Of a stretch of 16,060 nucleotides of DNA, positions 14,709 through 16,060 are shown piece after piece. Below the pieces are notes generated by a model. The model was not told the DNA's origin. It searched no databases and saw only the letters and a program-made list of their open reading frames with translations. The DNA comes from an uncultured Lachnoanaerobaculum sp. (lineage in GTDB: Bacteria > Bacillota > Clostridia > Lachnospirales > Lachnospiraceae). The position numbers and the translations under genes were made by a program. The DNA is taken from NCBI GenBank assembly GCA_937925515.1, contig CALALP010000015.1, positions 1 to 16,060 of the forward strand, in the 5' to 3' direction. How positions within the stretch are numbered: position 1 is the first letter of the stretch; each line of letters starts with the position of its first letter.

Positions 14709-15962
14709 ATGAAAAAACGTTCAGGTAAAGGCTCTTGGATAATACTTATATTAGCCTTTATAATTATCAACATGGCTCTTTTTATACTTATTACTGCTCA
14801 ACCTAACTTTGAGTTTAGTATACAAGAGCAAGAGAACACCAATTCAGTACAAATAGGCATAACTAAAACAAGTTTTTTCCCATTTAAATCTATTGAAGTT
14901 CTTTTAGATAACAATCCTATTGAACTGACAAAAATATCTAAAAATCTTTATTCAACTGTTGTAGACAAAAATGGAACTATTGAAATCAAAGCTGTAAACT
15001 TCAATGGAATGGTTAAAAACATGTATGACCATATAGGAAGTATTGATGACAACCCACCTAATGTCTATGGCGAAGTTACAGATAAGGGAACTGTAACAGT
15101 TACTTTTGAAGATGAGCAATCAGGCATAAACTACGATGCTATCTATGCAGTGGCAAATAATGATACAAAACATATATTACCTACTTCCATAGATAAAGAA
15201 AAAAAGACAGTAGTATTTAAATATAATGGTGGAACTTTAGAAGTTCATATTTTTGATAATATAGGAAATGAGGCTATCTCAACTTTTGAAGATTCAAGCG
15301 AGATACTTTCTAGTACCGAAAATAATTCAAATAATGAAAATTTAAATAACGAAAATTCAAGTACCAAAAGCTCAAATACCGAAAGTTCAAATAAAAATAA
15401 CTCAAGCTCAACTAAATCTTCTAAAAAAGAAAGCGAGAGCAAGAAAAATACTACTTCAAAAACAAGTTCTACTAAAGAATCAAATACTAAGGAATCAAGC
15501 TCAACCAAAGAGTCGACCTCTGCTACAAAGAAAAAAGCAGAAAGTACCTCTGCAAAGAGTTCAGATGTAGCTAAAACAACTGCTGCAAAAACAACTTCAC
15601 AATCAAATACTACTAAGCAGACTTCTGCCCCTGTGCAAAGTTCAAGTGCAAAGGCAAGTTCAAGTTCAAAAACAACTTCAGCCACACAGAATAGTTCAGC
15701 AGCCCAAAGTACAAAAGCAAGTTCTAAGGCAACTGAGAATTCAAAAGAAACTTCAAAATCAGAGGCAAGCACAAAGGAATCAAGTAAGGCAGAATCAACA
15801 AAGGCTAAACAAAGTGAAACTACTGCCACAACACAAGCTCAAAGTAGTAAGCAAACCGAAACTTCAGTTGCACCAAAGCCTACTACAAATGAGAGTCCTG
15901 CTCCTGCTAATAATACTCCAAGTGAAAGTGTTGAAGTAATACAACAAGGTCCGGGAGCATAA
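14709..15962 (+). CDS. Signal-anchored surface protein with Ig-like modules and a long Ser/Thr/Lys-rich tail
   Basis: 417 residues. A basic N-terminus and one hydrophobic segment (about 9-30) with no clear cleavage site suggest an N-terminally anchored protein with the rest outside. Residues about 35-105 and 110-193 look like two Ig-like modules, each ending in a strand typical of such folds (KNGTIEIKAVNFNG and GGTLEVHIFDNIGN). From about 195 to 405 the sequence is almost entirely Ser, Thr, Lys, Asn, Glu, Ala and Gln, a stalk-like stretch likely to be extended and perhaps glycosylated or wall-spanning. It ends SESVEVIQQGPGA, with no LPXTG motif. It is the only plus-strand gene, divergent from deoC. 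Downstream, 15963-15983 shows no convincing terminator before the repeat-like sequence. Function not recognised; a wall-associated structural or adhesive role is inferred. Confidence 0.85.
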   Translation: MKKRSGKGSWIILILAFIIINMALFILITAQPNFEFSIQEQENTNSVQIGITKTSFFPFKSIEVLLDNNPIELTKISKNLYSTVVDKNGTIEIKAVNFNGMVKNMYDHIGSIDDNPPNVYGEVTDKGTVTVTFEDEQSGINYDAIYAVANNDTKHILPTSIDKEKKTVVFKYNGGTLEVHIFDNIGNEAISTFEDSSEILSSTENNSNNENLNNENSSTKSSNTESSNKNNSSSTKSSKKESESKKNTTSKTSSTKESNTKESSSTKESTSATKKKAESTSAKSSDVAKTTAAKTTSQSNTTKQTSAPVQSSSAKASSSSKTTSATQNSSAAQSTKASSKATENSKETSKSEASTKESSKAESTKAKQSETTATTQAQSSKQTETSVAPKPTTNESPAPANNTPSESVEVIQQGPGA

Positions 15963-15983
15963 GTATATTTTTAATTAATTTTT

Positions 15984-16060
15984 GGGTTGTCGCAAAATGG
16001 CTAGCTGTTGAGATTTGTCCCCCTATGAATTCGTCTGGTTTGACGAAGCCGAGCAAGGGG
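15984..16060 (-). mobile_element. Possible right-end fragment of an insertion sequence
   Basis: From 15984 the sequence becomes clearly more GC-rich than its surroundings. On the minus strand, one open frame from 16056 reads LLGFVKPDEFIGGQISTAS, faintly like the C-terminal LGF-x-x-PDE end of integrase-type transposases. It is followed by CCATTTTGCGACAACCC (16000-15984), which resembles an element terminus. The 12-mer at 16012-16023 is the exact reverse complement of 1-12. Together these suggest the end of an insertion sequence extending beyond the window, 21 bases after the plus-strand gene's stop. The family is not identified and the transposase reading is tentative, since another frame stops at a TAG just inside the same stretch. 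Confidence 0.4.

Noticed and set aside
15245..15829. Long minus-strand open frame of 194 codons opposite the plus-strand surface gene
   Set aside because: It is the reverse reading of repetitive Ser/Thr/Lys codons, which rarely give stops. Its product is a monotonous Leu/Val/Phe/Glu string with no domain, and the plus-strand frame has a good ribosome-binding site and signal anchor.
15646..15939. Second plus-strand open frame inside the stalk region
   Set aside because: It is a frame-shifted reading of the same repeats, rich in Gln/Lys/Arg, with no ribosome-binding site.
1..16060. tRNA, rRNA, CRISPR array or prophage genes
   Set aside because: I looked on both strands and saw no cloverleaf, rRNA-like segment, regular repeat-spacer array, integrase or phage structural gene.

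Overview
The window looks like part of the chromosome of a low-GC, Gram-positive anaerobe. Strongly AT-rich DNA, AGGAG-type ribosome-binding sites, a DnaD plus DnaC/DnaI-like primosome pair, a CBS/DRTGG family II pyrophosphatase and a QueT transporter under a preQ1 riboswitch all point to Firmicutes, class Clostridia. Lachnospiraceae is my best guess. This placement is inferred from gene content and style only.

Almost everything is on the minus strand, in two long co-directional blocks. The first block reads deoC, a sugar-nucleotidyltransferase, a CBS-type Mn-dependent pyrophosphatase, a shikimate kinase-like protein, a preQ1-I riboswitch, queT and murC (14456 down to 8603). It ends at a strong stem-loop terminator at 8513-8553. 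The second block starts at a good sigma-A promoter (8479-8506) just past that terminator. It reads a DnaD-like protein, a DnaC/DnaI-like helicase loader, prs, a LytTR response regulator, a C-terminally anchored surface protein, a 58-residue membrane protein, a 719-residue DUF11/Cna_B-like surface protein and cca (8398 down to 148). No gap in it exceeds 40 bases and several genes overlap, so it is probably one operon.

The only plus-strand gene (14709-15962) encodes a signal-anchored protein with Ig-like modules and a very long Ser/Thr/Lys-rich tail. It is transcribed divergently from deoC across an intergenic region carrying a near-perfect direct repeat and an inverted repeat around the deoC promoter.

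Both extreme ends of the window carry the same 12-mer in inverted orientation (1-12 and 16012-16023). Slightly inward, each has a related sequence resembling an insertion-sequence terminus. This stretch therefore probably lies between two copies of a mobile repeat, possibly because an assembly contig broke there.

Functionally, the housekeeping genes cover tRNA 3'-end maturation, helicase loading, PRPP synthesis, peptidoglycan precursor synthesis, pyrophosphate removal, deoxyribose-phosphate breakdown and queuosine-precursor uptake. The accessory signal is the four-gene cassette at 1346-5144, inserted between prs and cca. It combines a LytTR regulator without an adjacent histidine kinase, a TM-anchored surface protein, a previously uncalled small membrane protein and a large modular secreted protein. 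It is the best candidate here for an undescribed surface or envelope system.
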